Source: DAOUAM01 sp034433305 (lineage in GTDB: Bacteria > Chloroflexota > Dehalococcoidia > Lucifugimonadales > DAOUAM01). Taken from it: a stretch of DNA of 61,789 nt. This document shows, piece by piece, positions 60,021 through 61,789 of this stretch. The stretch is from the NCBI GenBank assembly GCA_034433305.1, contig DAOUAM010000072.1, positions 1 through 61,789 on the forward strand. The letters run 5' to 3'. Every line of letters starts with the position of its first letter. Position 1 is the stretch's first letter. The notes below the pieces were generated by a model, which ran no database searches, was not told where the DNA came from, and saw only the letters and a program-made list of their open reading frames with translations. A program made the position numbers and the translations under genes.

Positions 60021-61454
60021 CTAACCTATTGTAACCCGTTCCTGGGCATACCGATAGAGGTCGCCCTCGCCGCGCTGGGCCATGGCCAGGGCGATGGTCA
60101 GCGGGCCGATCTTGCCCACAAACATGGTCAGGATGAGGATCAGGTGGCCCCAGACCGAAAGCTCCGGCGTCAGTCCGGTGCTGAACCCCACGGTGCCGAA
60201 GGCCGAGACACACTCGAACAGCAGGTCAATGAAGGCAAACCTGGTCTCTGAGAAGGTCAGCATGAAGGCCAGGGCGAAGATGAAGACCGTCGCCACCGCG
60301 CCGATGGTCATGGCGCGCTGCACCTGCTCCTGGGGTATCTCCCGGCCAAAGTAGGTAGCATAGCGCTTGCCCCGGATGGTGGACAGGATGGACACGGCCA
60401 CCACGCCTACCGTGTTCACCCGTATGCCGCCACCCGTGGAGGCCGAGGCCGCGCCGATGAACATAAGGGTGATGAAGAAGAAGTTGGTGTGCTGCATCGT
60501 CTCGTTCAGGTTCTCCGTCTGGAACCCGGCGGTCCTGGCGCTGATGGACTGGAAGGCGGATACCAGCAGCTTTGTGTCCAGGGGCAGGGGGCCGATGGTC
60601 CTCGGATTGGCGTACTCCGAGGAGAAGAAGACCAGCATGCCGCCCACCAGCAGGACAGCGGATACGCTCAGCACCAGCTTGCTGTTGAGGGTCAGGATGG
60701 ACCACCGGCCGCGACACCTCACCGCATCGGCGATTACCGGGTAGCCTAGGCCACCCAGGAAGATAAGCACCGCCAGTATGCCCAGCACCGAGCCATCGCC
60801 CCTGAAGGCGGTCAGCCCCTGGGCCTCCGGCAACACCAGGAACCCCGCATTGTTGAAGGCCGCCACCGAGTGGAATACCGCCTGCCAGGCTGCCTCGCCC
60901 GGCGGGTACAGGAACATGAGGCGCAGGAATAGCATCACGGCGCCCGCCACCTGGATGGCTGTTGATGTCAGCACGATGGCTACTGACAGGTGTACAAGGC
61001 CGCCCAGCCTGTCCACGCCCAGGCTCTCCTTCACCATCAGGCGCTGGGCCAGGGTGATGCGCTGTCCGATGAGGGCCAGCAGGAATGTGGCCAGCGACAT
61101 GAACCCCAGGCCACCTACGTACATGAGGCCCAGGATGACACTATGCCCGAAGCGCGTCCAGTAGGTGGCGGTATCCCTGACGACAAGGCCCGTGTCCGTC
61201 ACCGCCGAGGTGGCGGTGAACAAGGCTACCATAATGGGCGTAGTGCCACCCCCACGGTGGGTGAAGGGCAGCAGTAGCAGCAGCGTGCCAGCGGCTATGA
61301 TGCCAGCGATGACGTAGATGATGACCAGGGGCGACGACAGCGCCCTGGACGGCATCTTCCGTGGAGTGATGGTGAGACGGATGGGGCCGCCCCCATATTC
61401 ACGCAAACGCTGCGCCAGCCCGGGGGCGTTTTCCGGTCGTGGACTATCTGCCAC
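60021..61454 (-). CDS. ktrB: Potassium transporter membrane subunit (TrkH/KtrB type)
   Basis: 477 residues from GTG 61454. Four pore-loop repeats are visible, with filter sequences of the type T-S-A-V-T-D-T-G, S-V-A-A-F-N-N-A-G, S-A-R-T-A-G-F and V-S-A-F-G-T-V-G. Between them, about 10 membrane helices and the GAASASTGGGIRVNT intramembrane loop. Imports K+ with Na+ or H+ coupling together with the RCK subunit. A consensus promoter lies at 61578-61606. Confidence 0.9.
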   Translation of the reverse strand: MADSPRPENAPGLAQRLREYGGGPIRLTITPRKMPSRALSSPLVIIYVIAGIIAAGTLLLLLPFTHRGGGTTPIMVALFTATSAVTDTGLVVRDTATYWTRFGHSVILGLMYVGGLGFMSLATFLLALIGQRITLAQRLMVKESLGVDRLGGLVHLSVAIVLTSTAIQVAGAVMLFLRLMFLYPPGEAAWQAVFHSVAAFNNAGFLVLPEAQGLTAFRGDGSVLGILAVLIFLGGLGYPVIADAVRCRGRWSILTLNSKLVLSVSAVLLVGGMLVFFSSEYANPRTIGPLPLDTKLLVSAFQSISARTAGFQTENLNETMQHTNFFFITLMFIGAASASTGGGIRVNTVGVVAVSILSTIRGKRYATYFGREIPQEQVQRAMTIGAVATVFIFALAFMLTFSETRFAFIDLLFECVSAFGTVGFSTGLTPELSVWGHLILILTMFVGKIGPLTIALAMAQRGEGDLYRYAQERVTIG

Positions 61455-61789
61455 ACTCTACCTCTACTGCTGCGCGCAGGAGCCTGACCGTGACGCCCTG
61501 CACGTGTTGCGGTGGCGGCGTCCGAAGATGAAGCCCCCTGTGGGAGCTAAACGTGCCTGTCCTACGCTCTGTCAGCGATTCTAGGTATAGCCGGTAACCT
61601 TGTCAATGCTGCCTCCCTCCGGCCCCCAAGGCCTTTGGAGCGTCTGGCAAGACATCTCCCCTCTCTGGTCCTCCCTCATCAAGGGCTGACTGGCCTGTCC
61701 AGATTTCCCCTCACATGGTGCCATGGGCTGTCACTGTGAGGCATGGCCCGCTGGCCCTACCCAGCCCTGCCGCCGGCCAGCTCGCCCGG
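61455..61789. other. Intergenic region at the window end
   Basis: 335 bases. It contains the ktrB promoter; the rest shows no supported gene, though a gene could begin beyond the edge. Confidence 0.5.
61578..61606 (-). promoter_or_regulatory. Sigma70 promoter of ktrBA
   Basis: The minus strand reads TTGACA (61606-61601), a 17-nt spacer, TAGAAT (61583-61578). The leader is about 117 nt, long enough to carry a control element; none was recognised. Confidence 0.65.

Overview
This is a GC-rich bacterial chromosome segment with tightly packed genes on both strands. The gene families point to a Chloroflexota-like organism, perhaps of the Dehalococcoidia/SAR202 type. That is inference: there is no rRNA here, but there are many one-off catabolic enzymes (nitronate monooxygenase-like, hydantoinase, enolase superfamily, CaiB CoA-transferase, SMP-30/NHL proteins, short-chain and zinc dehydrogenases), lipoproteins without any outer-membrane genes, and a reductive-dehalogenase-like Fe-S protein. 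Start codons are often GTG or TTG with strong Shine-Dalgarno sequences. Many genes have near-consensus sigma70 promoters (TTGACA, 16-17 nt, TATAAT-like), which makes several gene starts quite secure.

Layout. 1-1600: two lipoproteins. 1771-1846: tRNA-Arg(TCG). 2339-4804: nitronate monooxygenase-like protein and hydantoinase. 4921-5103: an unidentified, independently transcribed structured RNA with its own promoter. 5215-9542: PspC protein, alcohol dehydrogenase, VTT membrane protein, a hypothetical, and a 2-hydroxyacid dehydrogenase. 9665-9747: tRNA-Leu(TAA). 9779-16641: enolase-superfamily dehydratase, HemL, amidohydrolase/SDR operon, cyclase, CinA. 16887-18859: a DapA-like aldolase coupled to MfnB fused to a TusA-like domain. 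19038-27613: SMP-30, DUF5946, two selenoproteins flanking a YyaL-type thioredoxin-fold protein, a reductive-dehalogenase-like protein, and an NHL protein. 28055-36961: lipoprotein, RTX fragment, phosphodiesterase, cupin, two dehydrogenases, HEAT-repeat protein. 37262-41203: TPR-CHAT protease and gasdermin-like protein. 41686-49776: membrane protein, GlgC, Hsp20, a two-component system with two receivers, SDR. 50150-61454: CoA-transferase, ferredoxin, aconitase, aldo-keto reductase, VOC protein, PrsW, YtxH pair, PheA, and a KtrAB-type potassium uptake pair.

The most notable content is as follows. (1) Two genes are interrupted by in-frame UGA exactly where a redox cysteine belongs: an NHLRC2-like thioredoxin/NHL protein with a C-U-I-N-C motif, and a DsbA/FrnE protein with U-P-W-C. 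Each UGA is followed at the right distance by a bacterial SECIS-like hairpin, so the organism should decode selenocysteine. (2) A two-gene operon encodes a large TPR-CHAT protease and a divergent, cysteine-free gasdermin-like protein, which is the architecture of a bacterial pyroptosis-like defence module. (3) MfnB, a methanofuran-pathway enzyme, keeps all its active-site residues, is fused to a TusA-like domain, and is translationally coupled to a DapA-like aldolase. (4) A ~140-nt RNA of unknown family starts a few bases downstream of a consensus promoter. No CRISPR array, prophage, insertion sequence or rRNA was seen.
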